Positions 35,871-48,018 of a stretch of DNA of 64,000 nt are shown here, piece after piece. The notes under the pieces were generated by a model, which did no database searches, was not told where the DNA came from, and saw only the letters and a program-made list of their open reading frames with translations. Source of the stretch: Dastarcus helophoroides (taxonomy: Eukaryota; Arthropoda; Insecta; Coleoptera; Bothrideridae); assembly GCA_028583605.1 (NCBI GenBank), contig CM053329.1, positions 36,641,992-36,705,991 of the forward strand, in the 5' to 3' direction. Position numbers and translations under genes: made by a program. Position 1 is the first letter of the stretch. Each line of letters starts with the position of its first letter.

Positions 35871-37399
35871 AAATCTCTACAAAGAAATTAACCAACTTGT
35901 TTTAAAATAAAATCCATTTGACGTATCTTGCAATGAGCAAAATTACGTACCAATACAGAAAAAAGCATTTTGCCTTTACACTTGCACAGTCGTCTGCTAT
36001 ACTGAAGGAGCTTCTGTTGAACTTTCTTGACGCAGTTTTATTAGTTCCCCAATTACTTTCTACTTGTTTAATTAGTAAATATGGTACAAGAGCAGTTCAA
36101 TTTTTATTTCAGTTCTTCATGAGTCAAGGTCACATGCATTCCCAGTTTCGCAATCTCCACGACAATGGGGAATAAATCAAGAAAACTAGAAAAACCCCTA
36201 AATTTCTAAATTCAAAGTAGACGGTTTGTGCTGCTAGTAATGAAATAATAATAATGAACTCCCTGTGATGTATCCTGTAAACCATAATTGACCACATCTA
36301 TGTGCACTTCGCTTTGCTAACTTATATGACTTTTGGTGGCACCCGTGCATGTAATAAACTGCTGATAACTCTTGCAACATTGCGGTTATCAAAGTGAAGC
36401 GTAAAGCAGACGGCAGCCAGATGCATAATTTAGACTAATTAGTGAAACAGTGACTTGCGTTTCCCTGAAACTGCTTGTTTTTCAGCTTGGATTACTCAGA
36501 CTCTTTGTTCAGTAGAAGGGGGGAGAATACACACACAAACAGAACTAAGCTGGTGGGATTAACGATGGAAATTCGTTTTAGTTTCAGGGAGATATTTTTG
36601 TTAATTTATGATTGTTTAAGAGTGCGAGATTTATTAGAAGCAGCAGCAAAGTATTGGCAAAATCTTCTTAAGATGCCAAATGCGATGCAACTATAATATA
36701 TAAATAGCTTACAAGGAAAACCTCTCAGACCTCCCTGTCACTAATTACACCAACAAAGCGTTTTGCAAAATTTACGACCCATTCAAGCTGAACTTTAGTA
36801 TTGGGGATATCTATATGCGATGCCAAACCAGTTGTGGCCGTGTTCCGAGATAATAAAGGATGTTCCTTATCATTATTATAGTTAATAGATAAATGTACGA
36901 TATCATTAATAAACAGAGACATCAGTTTAAACTAAACGCCACAAATCCCAACATTAAATTAAAACGGAAATACGGCATCCCATCCCGTCTTGTCAGTTTA
37001 TGACATTGCGATAAGTCTTTCGCACATTAGGAACTCGCACCAGCAGTTTCAAATCAAATCATTTACGGATCACGATTCCAAACCTATTTCAGTTTTCACT
37101 TTTTTTGTGTCTTCTTCTAAAACTGCAAATGTTTAGTTGTCACTCTCTTCACAAGAAAGCTTTTTATGATCACCACAACCAGCGCTTGTCTTTATGAAAT
37201 TAAGGCCTTTTAAGAAGACTGCCATTACTTCACAGGAAAATAACCTTGGAGAAAAAAATAAACACAAAAAGTTGTTAAGACGAATGACTGAGCAAAATTA
37301 AAATTGTCAGAGGCAGATTAGTTCAAATTATCATCTAGAAATATCGATGTTTTCTGGTCGACCTTAATCTCGAGATTACGAAAAGACTTCAACTGAAAT
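35871..37399. other. Unique-looking DNA, no gene recognised
   Basis: Short open frames (for example 35918-36175 and 36475-36696) have no recognisable domain or supporting context. No repeat is visible. Confidence 0.45.
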
Positions 37400-37877
37400 T
37401 AAACGGTTTCTAAATTTTTCTTTTTTCAACTTTTTCTAGTTGCTGCTTTAATGCAAAAAATGTAAAAAAAAATGTTTAGAGGTTTAGATATTTCGAATTT
37501 TTTTGGTTTTTTTCTCAAATTCAATATCACTCTAATTTCTTATCTCTTTGCGTTGTAAAGAACGACCCTAAATTAAAAATCACTTGTCTTAAATTTTGAG
37601 TACCTTCCAAAATTTTGAATTTTACCTCTAACTCGGGAGGTTTCTCCAAATACTCATTTTTATTTAAAAAATTCAGCTTTTTTTCCAAATTTAAACTTTC
37701 GTGTTCATATTTTGACTTCAGTCGTAATATTTTGTTTAAATGGTATTTTAAATTTTTGCGAGAACGTATTTAATGTCAAAATATTTCGAAAAAAAAAACG
37801 TTTTAGAAAAGGTTCATTTTCGAGTTCAAGTTATATGGCTGCGAAAATGTCGAAATTTTGAGAAATGTCGAAATTTT
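37400..37877. repeat. T-rich minisatellite array, left flank of LINE insertion
   Basis: T-rich words of the common family. The array turns A-rich beyond the inserted LINE fragment and microsatellite. Confidence 0.65.
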
Positions 37878-37943
37878 CTTCTTCTTCTTCTTCTTCTTCT
37901 TCTTCTTCTTCTTCTTCTTCTTCTTCTTCTTCTTCTTCTTCTT
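37878..37943. repeat. (CTT)22 microsatellite
   Basis: A 66-bp perfect CTT run, read as (AAG)22 on the minus strand. It directly follows the 3' side of the minus-strand RTE-like fragment and so looks like that element's 3' tail. The poly-Leu and poly-Arg frames across it are artefacts. Confidence 0.95.
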
Positions 37944-38241
37944 GGAGATCTTGCTGATCTGTTCTTTAACCGTATTTTATGGTTGTTCTTGTGGTAGCGA
38001 GTACTAGCTGTCTCGCCATCTTTTGGGTGGTCTTCCAGGGGGGCGCTATCCTTCCGGTTTTTCTTCCAGTGCAATGTGGACTTTTCTGTTTTGGGTCCAT
38101 TCTTTTTAGGTGTTCATGCCAAAGTCTTCTTCTCTTTCTTTCCCATCTTGCTACGTCTTGGACTGCACAGGTTCTTCTAATGTTATCATCTCTTATTTGA
38201 TCTCGGAAAGTCTTGCATGCTCTTATTCTGAAGGTCTTCAT
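37944..38241 (-). pseudogene. RTE-like LINE, C-terminal end of the polyprotein
   Basis: The minus-strand frame (38241 down to 37966) encodes a Arg/Lys-rich segment, including DVARWERKRRRLWHEHLKRM and a following GRKTGRIAPPWK. This is the typical C-terminal tail of RTE-type endonuclease-reverse transcriptases (consensus in this region: W-R-R-W-H-RM, then GR-PPGRP-K). It ends with a stop about 20 bp before the (AAG)22 tail. Only the last ~90 residues remain, as expected of a 5'-truncated retrotransposed copy. Family assignment is from memory of the pattern. Confidence 0.65.
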
Positions 38242-39030
38242 TCGAAATTTTCAAAGCCTGAAATTTGCAAAAGTCTAAATTTTTTAAAATGTTCAGATTT
38301 TCAAATAGCTTCAATTCCTCAAAAGAAGTAACAATTTTCAAGAAAATGTCAACATTTCGAGAAATAGCAAACGTCTCGAAAAGGTCGGCATTTTAAAAGT
38401 CGACATTTTTCAACTAAAACAAAATTTTTAGAATAGTCGAAAGTTTTGTAAAAATTCAAAATTTAAAAAGGTTGTTATTTTAAAAAACAAAATTTTTGGA
38501 AAAATTCGAATTTTTCGAAAAATTCAGATTTACAAAAAAGTCAAAATTATGAAAAAAGATCGAAATTTTCAACAACAAAAACGTGGAAAATTAAAAAAAA
38601 GGACCGAAATTATTAAACAGGTCGAAATTTTAAATGTTCTGAATAAAATGTCCAGAACTTTTTCAAATATCAAAATTTTGATGGTAATAAAGGTAAACAA
38701 TTTGAAAAAAGTCGATATCTTTGTAACAAGACCAAATTCTAAAAAAGGTTCACATTTTCAAAAGGGTCGATTTTCCTAAAAAAAGAGGTATAAAAAAAAT
38801 GAAATTCAGAAAATAATTCGAGATTTAGAGAAAAAAAAGTCCTAACTGTCAAAAAAAAGTCAAACTTTTGGGAAAAATTAAATATTTTTGAAAATGGTTA
38901 CAATCTTCAAACATAGTTAGTTACGAAAAAGATCGGAAGTTTCGAAAAAATAAAAAATGCACAAAAATGTATAAAAAAAATTGAAGAAAATGACGTTTAC
39001 AAATATAACAAGAGAATTAAAGTTCTAGAT
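38242..39030. repeat. A-rich minisatellite array
   Basis: A-rich words (AAAAAGTCGAAATTT) directly follow the RTE fragment. A 76-codon frame at 38549-38779 is low-complexity Lys/Asn text. Confidence 0.7.
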
Positions 39031-39186
39031 TAAAAAAAATTAGTGTTTCAAATTTGTAAATTTTAAATCATGACTGCTCTCAAAAGTTTTCAGATAAAAA
39101 GAGATAAAGAAAATGATAATTTAAGATAAAATAAAAATATCAAAAAAACATTAATTTATGTCGAAATTAAATAGAATAATTTGTCT

Positions 39187-40240
39187 CATGACCTTGAGAT
39201 CGAGTAACGATAAACTGATGTAACCGCAAATACATGCGACATTGGGCACACGTAATTCTGAACTCAGGTGACCTTAGGCTCACATGACCCTAACCTAACG
39301 CGACCTTGATCACAGATCACTTTCAACTCACATGACCTTGAGAGAACCTATCTTTGAATTTACATGCGCTTAAATTCATCTGACCTAGGGATCACCCATA
39401 GGTGACCCTAAATCTGCGTGGCCTTAAACTCACATGACTCGAGATCACGAAGCCTTGAGCTCACGTGGTCTTGAGGTCATTGTGTAAACTTGCTCTCATA
39501 TGACTCTGAGCTCACGTGATCTTAAGCTCATGTGACCTTGAGCTCACGTGACCTTGAGCTCACATGACCTTGAGCTCACATGACCTGGGATTCACGTGAC
39601 CTTGAATCGCATGACCTCGAGATCTAATAAGGTTGAACTCACGTAACCTCCAGCTAGCATGATCTTGAAATCAAGTAAAATTGAGGGTAAATTGTGTTGA
39701 ATTCGTGTGACTGCGGGCATACCTGTCCTTGAGCTGACGTAATGCAGGTGACTTTGATCGCACTAGTTCTTGAACTCGTGTGACCTTGAGCTCACATGAT
39801 CTCATGTGACCTTGAGCACACATGATCTCATGAGACCTTGAGCTCACATGATCTTATGTGACCTTGAGCTCACATGATCTTATGTGACCTTGAGCTCACA
39901 TGTTCTCATGTGACCTTGAGCTCATATGATTCCATGTGACCTTGAGCTCACATGATCCCATGTGACCTTGAGCTCACATCACGTCGAAGTCACAAGACTT
40001 TGAGCTCACGTGACTTTAACCACACGTGATTTTAAAATCGCATTGAGCTCACGTGATCTCGAGTTCGTATGATCTAGACCTAATGCGACCTTGAGTTCAA
40101 GTGAATTTATGATTTTGATCACAGGCAAACTTGATCCTTGTCTTGAAGTATTACGTATTATGTGATCCTGTGTTTGCATCATTTAACGTGACCTTAGACT
40201 CGCGTGATCTTCCCTTAAACTTGAACGTTTGTGATCCAGA
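39187..40240. repeat. TGACCTTGA(GCTCACRTGA) tandem array, block 1
   Basis: A tandem array of GTGACCTTGAGCTCACATGA-type words with a basic period near 16 bp in places and a strict 26-bp period at 39781-39971. In that stretch TGACCTTGA starts at 39781, 39807, 39859, 39885, 39911, 39937 and 39963, with one mutated unit at 39833. At least 13 exact TGACCTTGA words were counted by eye in the block. The reverse complement, TCAAGGTCA, is the monomeric response element of FTZ-F1/SF-1- and ERR-type nuclear receptors. CACGTGA E-box words and GAGCTC palindromes are also frequent. There is no coding frame and no unrelated spacers, so it is not CRISPR-like. Confidence 0.85.
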
Positions 40241-40589
40241 AAGTAAAGCAGTTTCGCAGTAACAGTAAATAAAACATAAATGACAACAACGCTACTTCGC
40301 AAAAAAGGTACAATGAGCAGCAAAAGTTAAAATTGCAGTTTTCGAAAAAAAAATTTCTTTCGATCTTTAAGATTTTCCTTAGAGAAAGAGAAAACTTCCA
40401 GATGTAAATAAATCAGTTTTTCAAATTTGTAAATTTTAAATCATTGAACTATACAATGACTGCTATCAAACGTTTTCGCATGAAAAGAGATATAAAAAAT
40501 GATAACTTAAGACAAAGTAGAATTATTAAGGAAAACTATTTCTGTCGGAATTGTGAGATAAAGTTCAAAATAAATAAAATATTTTGCCT

Positions 40590-41715
40590 CACGCTTATGA
40601 GCCTGAGATTAAGTGACGTTGAACTCACCTAACCTTGAACACAAGCGACATTGAATACACGTAATACTGAACTCAGGTGATCTTAAACTCACTTGACACT
40701 GACTTAACGCGATCCTGATCTCATGTGACCTTTACTCCATATGACCTTGAGATAACGTGTCCTTGAATTTACGTGACCTTAAACCTGTGGACTTTTAAAC
40801 CCACATGACTCTGAGATCACGAAGCCTTGATCTCACGTGGTCTTGTGTCGTGTAAATTTGCACTCATGTGACCTTGAGCTCGCGTGACCTTGAATCGCAT
40901 GACTCCGAGATCTAATGAATTCACGTAACATCGAGCTAGCTTGATCTTCACCTCAAGTGAAATTGAGTGTAAATTGTGTTAAATTCGTGTGGCTGCGGGC
41001 ATACCTGACCTTGAGCTGACGTAATGCAGGTGACCTTGTTCGCACTAGTTCTTGAACTCGTGTGACCTTGAGCTTACATGATCCCATGTGATCTTGAGCT
41101 CACATGACGTCGAACTCACAAGACCTTGAACTCACGTAACTTTAACTACACGTGATTTTGAAATTGCATTGAGCTCACGTGATCTCAAATTCGTATGATC
41201 TAGACCTAATGCGACCTTGGGTTCAAGTTGATTTATGGCTTTGATCACAGGCAAGCTTGAGTGGAAATTGTCTTTAATTCGCGTGACTTCAAACACGCAT
41301 AACCTTGAGCTGACGTAATCAGGGTGCCTTGATCGCACGAGTTATTGAACTCATGTGACCTTAAGCTCGCATGGTCCCATGTGATCTTGAGCTCACATGA
41401 TATCATGTGATCTTGAGCTCACATAACCTCGTGTGACCTTGAGCCCACATAACCTCTAACTCACAAGACCTTGAGCTCACGTGACCCTAACTACACGTTT
41501 GATATCGCATAGAGCTCACGTGATCTTGAGTTCGTATGATTTTGACCTAATGTGGCCTTGAGTTCAAGCTAATTTGTGACTTTGATCACAGGCGAACTTG
41601 ATCCTTCTTCTCACGTAAACTTTAACGTATTATGCGATCCTCACTTTGCATCATTTAACGTGACCTTAGACTCGTGTAACCTTGTTTTCAACTTTAACGT
41701 TTGAGATCCAGAAAG
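40590..41715. repeat. TGACCTTGA tandem array, block 2
   Basis: A more diverged version of block 1. At least six exact TGACCTTGA words were counted, among many one-base variants (TGATCTTGA, TGACCTTAA), with the same landmarks (CATACCTGACCTTGAGCTGA, ATGCGACCTTG). Confidence 0.8.
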
Positions 41716-41830
41716 TGAAGAAGTTTCGAAGCAACAGTCAATAAAACTTGAATGACAATAACGCTACTTTGCAAATAAGGTACAGAGAATAGCAAAAGTT
41801 AAAATTTAAATTTTGGAAAAAAATTGTTTT

Positions 41831-42494
41831 TCGATTTTCAATATTTTGTTTAGAGAAGAAAAATCTGGAGTTTACCAGAATTTTTGAATATACAGTTACA
41901 ACTGTATAGACAATAGAAAATTTTAAATTAAAAGCGACCCTTCAACTTTTCTTTATTTCGAAGTTTATACTTATTCTGACTTTTGACACAAAAACTTTCT
42001 TGGTTTCAAAGGACAAGATTTGTATTTCAATTTTTGAAAATAACCAAGGACCAGTTCGTTCCATCAAAACAAAATTTTGGCTTTCTTCTTAAAATATTAA
42101 ATCGTTATTTTTCAGTATGTCAACTTTTTTTCAGAATTTTCGATTTAATGTCAAAATATGGTCTTTTCTCCTAAATATGGAGAACATAATGAAAATTTTG
42201 GGTATAAAGTTGAATCGTTTGGAGACCAGTCGAAAGGTCTGGAAACAAGTTGAAGTTTCTATTATTTTCATTTTAATGTATATTTTACATTCAAAATTAC
42301 TACTATTCCTAAAATATATACGTCAAGCTGAAATTTTCAACTTTTATCCAACATCTTCGACCAGACTATTTAGGCTTCAAATTTAAAAAGTAGAAAAATT
42401 GAAATATAGATATTTGGTTTAAAATGTTAACATTTCTCTTAAAAATGCTAACTTTTTTCCAGAATTTTGAGTTAAAAATCAAGAAGAAAAATTG
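41831..42494. other. AT-rich spacer, no gene
   Basis: AT-rich sequence with a repeated word block at about 41995-42055 shared with 22055-22120. Open frames here are low-complexity. Confidence 0.45.
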
Positions 42495-42630
42495 ACCCAC
42501 ATGACTTCAGATCACGAAGACCCGAGCTGACGTGGACTTGGGGTCATCGTCTGAACTTGGTCTCATATGACCTTGAGCTCACGTGACCTTGAGTTTACGT
42601 GACCTTGATCTCGCGTGACCTAGAGTTTGA
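42495..42630. repeat. TGACCTTGA array fragment, block 3
   Basis: A short remnant with three exact TGACCTTGA words at about 42570-42610. It resembles the part of block 1 near 39425-39540 (CATGACT-AGATCACGAAG, then GGTCATCGT). Confidence 0.8.
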
Positions 42631-45600
42631 GGAGTTCCCTTTTTTTTAGAAAACCGTTGAAATTCGAAATTTTCACAATTTTTCGAAGTTTAAAATCCGT
42701 AATTTGATTAGCTTTGGAAATAGTCAAAAAATGTAAATTATATTGCACTATAATGTAACTAGACTTCTCTACTATTTTCCTCACTTGCTATTCAAAAAAG
42801 GTTTTTAATTCTCGCTGCGGATCTTCATGTCTTACGACTTTTTTTCGCTCGTTGCTACTAGTACCTATTACTTATAAAGAAGAAGAATAAATCTGTCTGT
42901 ATTTATTTTAATGAATTATATCTTTCTCTAAAATCCGAGATTTTAATTTATTCATACACCTTATGATTTGGAGGAAGAGACAGCCGACAAACAAGCCAAT
43001 CAAATAGGGAATATTTAATGAGGCGTAGTCTCATTCTAGCACATTATTTATACACATTAAATATTACTCATTTTGCATCCAACAGCACACTAAAATTCGT
43101 GAAGGTTAAGGAGAGATGTAGCGGTTACTTTTCGCGTCGCGTTTTTTTTACCACTGAATTCTTGAACGTTTCAACGCCTTCGCTTAACGTCTAAGAGCGA
43201 CTAAAAAATACAAACTGTAGCGTGAAATTATTCCAGAATAATCAATAATAATGCATGAAGTATTAACAATGTGGTACATAATTACAAAATAATGTTGCAT
43301 GAAACTTGGTGGGACAAAAAAATAACAACCACAACATCGCACAATAATAAATGTTAAAGTGCCGATAATGGACATGTGAGGCATTTTAAAAATCGGAATA
43401 AATTATTTTTCTGCGAATTCGATGGCTTGCTTAGCGAGATTTCGATCTGCAACAATGGGAAGAAAATGGGGACTTTTTATCGAAGCGAATTTCTCGCGTA
43501 TTCCGGCGAAGTCATAAACTTAATTTTCATTTACTTACCAGCTCGTAAGAATTGAGAACAAGCCAATGTTTTTGCGTTACAGATTCCAAACTTTCTGATT
43601 TACTGAAAAACGAATCTTGAAAAGTTTTATGTACGTTAGTTTTCTATTGGTATCCTGATAACTTTCATGATTTACGTTGCAAGATATGACAAAAAAACGA
43701 TACTTAATTGTCCCATCTGAAAATCTTCCAGCAGAAGTTCTGGTATTTTTTTTCTGAAAAACCTAAAAAGTTGGTTTTATTTCAGTGGTATAAAGTTATG
43801 ATAAAAAAGGGAATTTAATTGCCGCGCTAAAGGACCTCCAAGCTGCATCACAATCAAAGAATGAGGACCCCGCAGATATCGATTAGATTCTCTGATAATT
43901 TCAGGAAAGTGTTCACCAGAATGCAAATTTGATGAAGGGGTGTCTTCCTGGCGAAGCATCTGTTAAATTCGATAATAGGGTAATTATGGCAAATTCATTA
44001 TGTCAACCAGCGAAGTGATAAACTAATTAGCACTGAATTGAGGTATTTGGAACTCTGACCTTCTTTAGAAGATGAGATTGAAGTGCAATGGAATGAATAC
44101 AATATGAAATATTTCAACCACTGCAACCCCATTGCAATATGAGGGTAGATTGCATTTACATTCGGGTTGCTGGCATGGTCTAATGTTAACTGTTAACACA
44201 CCATTATTTCTTAATTTTCAGTTTTCACGTCTGCCGGCAGTCTCCGCTGTAAACTCGACAAGGTAGGTATATAAGGAAATGACAGTCGCCCCGTTAGATT
44301 AGCAAATAGGTGTGATTTCGATCTTAATTCCTGGCATTAAGACATATCCGCAGGACTAATTATTTTAGTGTAATTTTCAATTACCCCGGTAGCACAACGG
44401 ATGGATTTTTATTAGAATTAATAGGCAGGGATGGTATTACGGGCGACCGGATCTCTTGTAATTACAGAGTGCAGATATTGTGTACTTGACCGACTAAAAT
44501 TACTATCACGTCATCGTACGCCGCCTTTGTCTGCACCAACGTCCAGTGTTAACCTGCAGCGTCGTGTGGTGAATAATTAAAATCGAATGGAACAGTTGCA
44601 GGTTTTTATTGCCACAGACGGCGGCATCACCGAGATATTAACTTTTTTCCTTCAATAATTTCATTATGATTCGCACCAAGAAAATTAGATGCATCAATTT
44701 TTACAATTGAGTCAATTTAAAATGTGGACATTTTTTGGCCAATTTCCACGGAGAGCAACTTTGAGGCAAGTTTCTGCTTTTCATTGGTATTAGGGCATTA
44801 GGGGTTGCTGCAACACGTGAGGCATGCTAATGAGCAGTAATAACTTCATTTCCTTGATAGATAATTACCCAAACTATCCAACTTTCCCAACTTGTTTTCT
44901 TCCCAACATATAAAAGTCATAACTCGGCAAAAGTTCGGAATTTCAGAACTAGAGAACGCGGTTCGCCATGCAAGTACATCTGTTAATTGTTTGGGAGCAT
45001 AGTTTTCGCAAAAATTGATTAAGTGACTGGTTAATCCCCGAGGAACTCCATCTATTCAGAATTGGCATCTAATTACGGAGGAACGATGGCATTTGTTCGA
45101 ACAAGCAAATTTAGTTCCTAATCAACTTCAGACGCAAATTACATTTTCCCATTACAAAAGTTCATTGATGGGCGACAATGAGAGGGAATAATATTCCAAT
45201 TCTAACTCCTTTGTAACACTTTCATTTCCTGTCGTAGGGAACGACGACTTGGATATTTCAAAGCTTTTGATCTCCCTTAGAGATGAATGGAAAAGACTCT
45301 CTCTTTGTGTCTAAAGCGGCCTTCTTTATATGAATTCTTATTTTGTTTATCTATTTAAACCAGATGTTTCTAACCAGCAGACGACTCGAAATACTCCTCA
45401 TTACCCTTTTAAATAATAAGTCAACAAGTCATATTTTAATTATTATTTTTAGGTAACATACTCTTCTTATCAGAGCATCAGAGCCTAAGATTCAAAGTCG
45501 ATAAGTGAAAAATCCCTAACATGCACAAAAAACATTTTTTTTTTCAAAATTTGAGACTAAACTCATCAAACATATATACTTAGTAGCAGAATTTATAAAA

Positions 45601-47059
45601 AAAAACAAAACGCTAATATGGGTAAAACGTTCGTGAGTCAATGTTACGTTTGAATTGGATGGTTAACATGCAACAGAACCCCCCTTGCGTAAAGACAATG
45701 AGAAGGCAAAACTAGCTTTGGCAGCGCCGCCCGTGTTTGATTCTCGACCTATTATGGGTCTTGTGAATGAAATAGACGTTACGTTTCTATAAAAGTTCTC
45801 AAACAGGGTAACACGAATCTTCTAATTCGACCTGCCGTCGCCGTCGATCGTCCACCGATGATCCCATCGGGGGAGATAGCTCTTTAAATTTTCTAGGCAA
45901 CGTGACCAACCAGAGACGCTGTAAAAATATTCTCATTGGTAGATTAACACACGTGACCCTCTAATCTCTAATGCACCGATCGACACGTTGAGGTATTTCT
46001 TAACCTCAGAATTTGGTAGTTTTAATCATATTAGATCTATGTATTAGAACGTAAGTCCACACTGAATAGAATCTTTGGGAAACTAACCCTATTTGGTGAA
46101 GCATTATCGTCAATTATAATGACTTGTAAAAAATTAATACCATTTCAGTAATCTTTCAATAGCCGTGCTGTTTTTTTAAAGCGTTTAAGTAGTTTCCACC
46201 CTTTTATCAACCGACGCTCGTTTCCTTCAAAGAGCAAAGTTTGCATGCGATTTCTTCAAAACCAATCGATACCTATTTGCAGCATTTATGCCATTTTTCT
46301 TTAGTCACGTCCTTCGGTCCCCTGCTACAGCTTTGCTAAATGTTGGACAGATGCAAGGCGGTACGTGAAGAGAATAAAACAGGGACATCTCTTGCATCTT
46401 ATTCTGCTCGAGTGAGTAGTGATGTGTTGAGGAAATTGCCTACAAAACTTGCGGTTTTCAATAAAATGCCGGTTTGTATACGTAAAGTGTTTAGTAAACT
46501 TTGAAAATTTTGTCTACTTGGCGAGTTAACGCTCGATAAACTTGCTCGGGTATACAAAGTAACTAAAATATTTTAGCTTATCAAAGCTGAAAGACTTTGA
46601 ACTAAACAACTTTTAACTCCGCTTATTGGATTGATGCAAGACGATGCCCAATTTACTAAATTAAGTTTTACCAACACTGTCATATCATTTTAAATGACAT
46701 TTATGACTCTATTAAATGATATTTTAAATTTGTTTTAATTTTCAATTTTTCTCAACACTTTTTTCTTGACTCCACCCCACGTTTTTTATTAATGAGTGGT
46801 GATATATGCGTGAGATATCAAAAAGTAATACTGGGCAAATTTCAAGTTCCTACATTTTCGGAAAAACCTCTTTAATCGACGGAAGGACGGACATACGGAC
46901 AGATGAGACATGAGTTAGATTACTAAGGTTTTACAACGATTAATTAATGAATGCCTTATATAATTGAAGATATTTATGGATGATGCCCCGGCATTCCCGA
47001 GGAGTCGCATAACGCCAAAGATAGGGAACGTGTTTATTACACATTCATCCGTAAGATGA
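42631..47059. other. Unique-looking DNA, no gene recognised
   Basis: The longest repeat-poor stretch of the window. No coding frame with a recognisable domain was found. Patches near 44220-44640 and 45700-46000 are GC-richer and mixed with TAATTA-type words; they could be conserved non-coding DNA, which is a guess. Confidence 0.45.
46840..46950. repeat. Fragment of a dispersed repeat with a GGACGGAC run
   Basis: GAAAAACCTCTTTAATCGAC followed by GGAAGGACGGACATACGGAC and then ACTAAGGTTTT. A related fragment (GAAAAACCTCTTTGTGAC, then AAACGGACGG) lies at about 58205-58310. The class is unknown. Confidence 0.5.
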
Positions 47060-47519
47060 TGGTCGCTTTCTCGCTATTATTAGGTTAAGAAGCCTCTAAC
47101 CATTAAAGATCGTGATTATTACTCATTCATACCTGATGGTGACGGTTGCTTTGTCGTTATTCTCACGCTCCTACTGCGTTTCGTGGGCTCTGCTCGAATT
47201 TTCTTTTCTTCCCATGTTTTCTAGTTTTGTATGTCTGTATCTCCTTGTTTTGTTTTTTTTTTTTTATTTCTGCTAGAGGGCGTGTTCAGGGGCCCTTCTT
47301 TCGAAAAAGGTTTGAATATGCCGGCTCTGCAACACCTCGGCGCTAGACGTGACCGTCAATTTCATTCAAATTAGGGTTCCAATGCAACAACTAACCAACT
47401 GATTGAATGTTTTATGCAGTTTATTCAAATCCCCTTCAAGTTTAGTTGTTATGACCATGTAGAGACATTTACGTAATTATCACACATTTATCCATGCGTT
47501 GACGGTGGCTTTTTCCTTC
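47060..47519. repeat. Satellite block B, first unit(s), left of a LINE insertion
   Basis: Contains the satellite core GTTATTCTCACGCTCCTACT near 47155 and the later landmarks GCCGGCTCTGCAACACCTCG and GACCATGTAGAGACATT. It stops at about 47520 within the landmark CCTTCTT, where foreign sequence begins. Confidence 0.75.
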
Positions 47520-47611
47520 TTCTTCTTTTTTTTTAGAATTTTTAAATTTATTTTCTCCAAATTTCGACTTTGATCCACAATTTTATATTAAAATCCCTTC
47601 TTTTTTTTTAA

Positions 47612-48018
47612 GTTGAATCCACTCGCAAAGGGTAAACCCATTATGCTTTCAAAGCACTGCAAGTAGGATGCGGAAACAAGATAGATGGCGATGAACACCC
47701 TTCTTAAACAAGGACAGGTTGTAATTTTTGGGGAAAATTCCTTTCGGTAACAAATTCCATAACTTGGAAGTTCTATAGAAAAAAGAGTCTCCATAGACAG
47801 AAGTCCTCACCGTGTCAAGCTGGACCGCACACGAATTTGCTGTCTCCGACTGTCTAGTATGCCTCAAGAACCTTGCCTTTGGGGGGATCAATCCTATTAG
47901 TCCCAGCAAGCATCTTTCGTGATAGTACTTGTAGAAAAAAGACAAGTCACCAACCATACACCTGTGCTCTAGTGTTTCGAGAGAATCGGTTAGGCGTTCG
48001 TCATCAATTAGGCAAATT
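47612..48018 (-). pseudogene. CR1/jockey-like LINE 3' end with open C-terminal frame
   Basis: A 5'-truncated copy of the LINE also present at 30255. Its minus-strand frame (to 47649) is open and reads SLETLEHRCMVGDLSFFYK, then RTSVYGDSFFYRTSKLWNLL and LSLFKKGVHRHLSCFRIL. This conserved C-terminal region of the ORF2 protein has no enzymatic motif of its own. The minus-strand 3' end leads into an A-run next to GAAGGG. Satellite resumes at 48019 exactly where it left off (ATCAAGCTAAGAAGCC). About 90 bp of extra AT-rich sequence lies between the satellite and the LINE on the left. Confidence 0.8.

Larger units (their letters stand above)
39035..41830. repeat. ~1.4-kb segmental tandem duplication containing the TGACCTTGA arrays
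   Basis: Leader TTTCAAATTTGTAAATTTTA recurs near 39045 and 40417, and trailer GATCCAGAAAGT recurs near 40232 and 41706. The whole block of leader, TGACCTTGA array and trailer (ATAACGCTACTT...AGCAAAAGTTAAAAT) is therefore present twice in direct order, with moderate divergence. Confidence 0.8.

Noticed and set aside
37773..38074. Poly-Leu and poly-Arg frames
   Set aside because: Direct translations of the (CTT)22 microsatellite on the two strands.
39781..39971. Regular 26-bp repeats considered as a CRISPR array
   Set aside because: The repeats are contiguous with no unique spacers, the surroundings are eukaryotic, and no cas genes exist.
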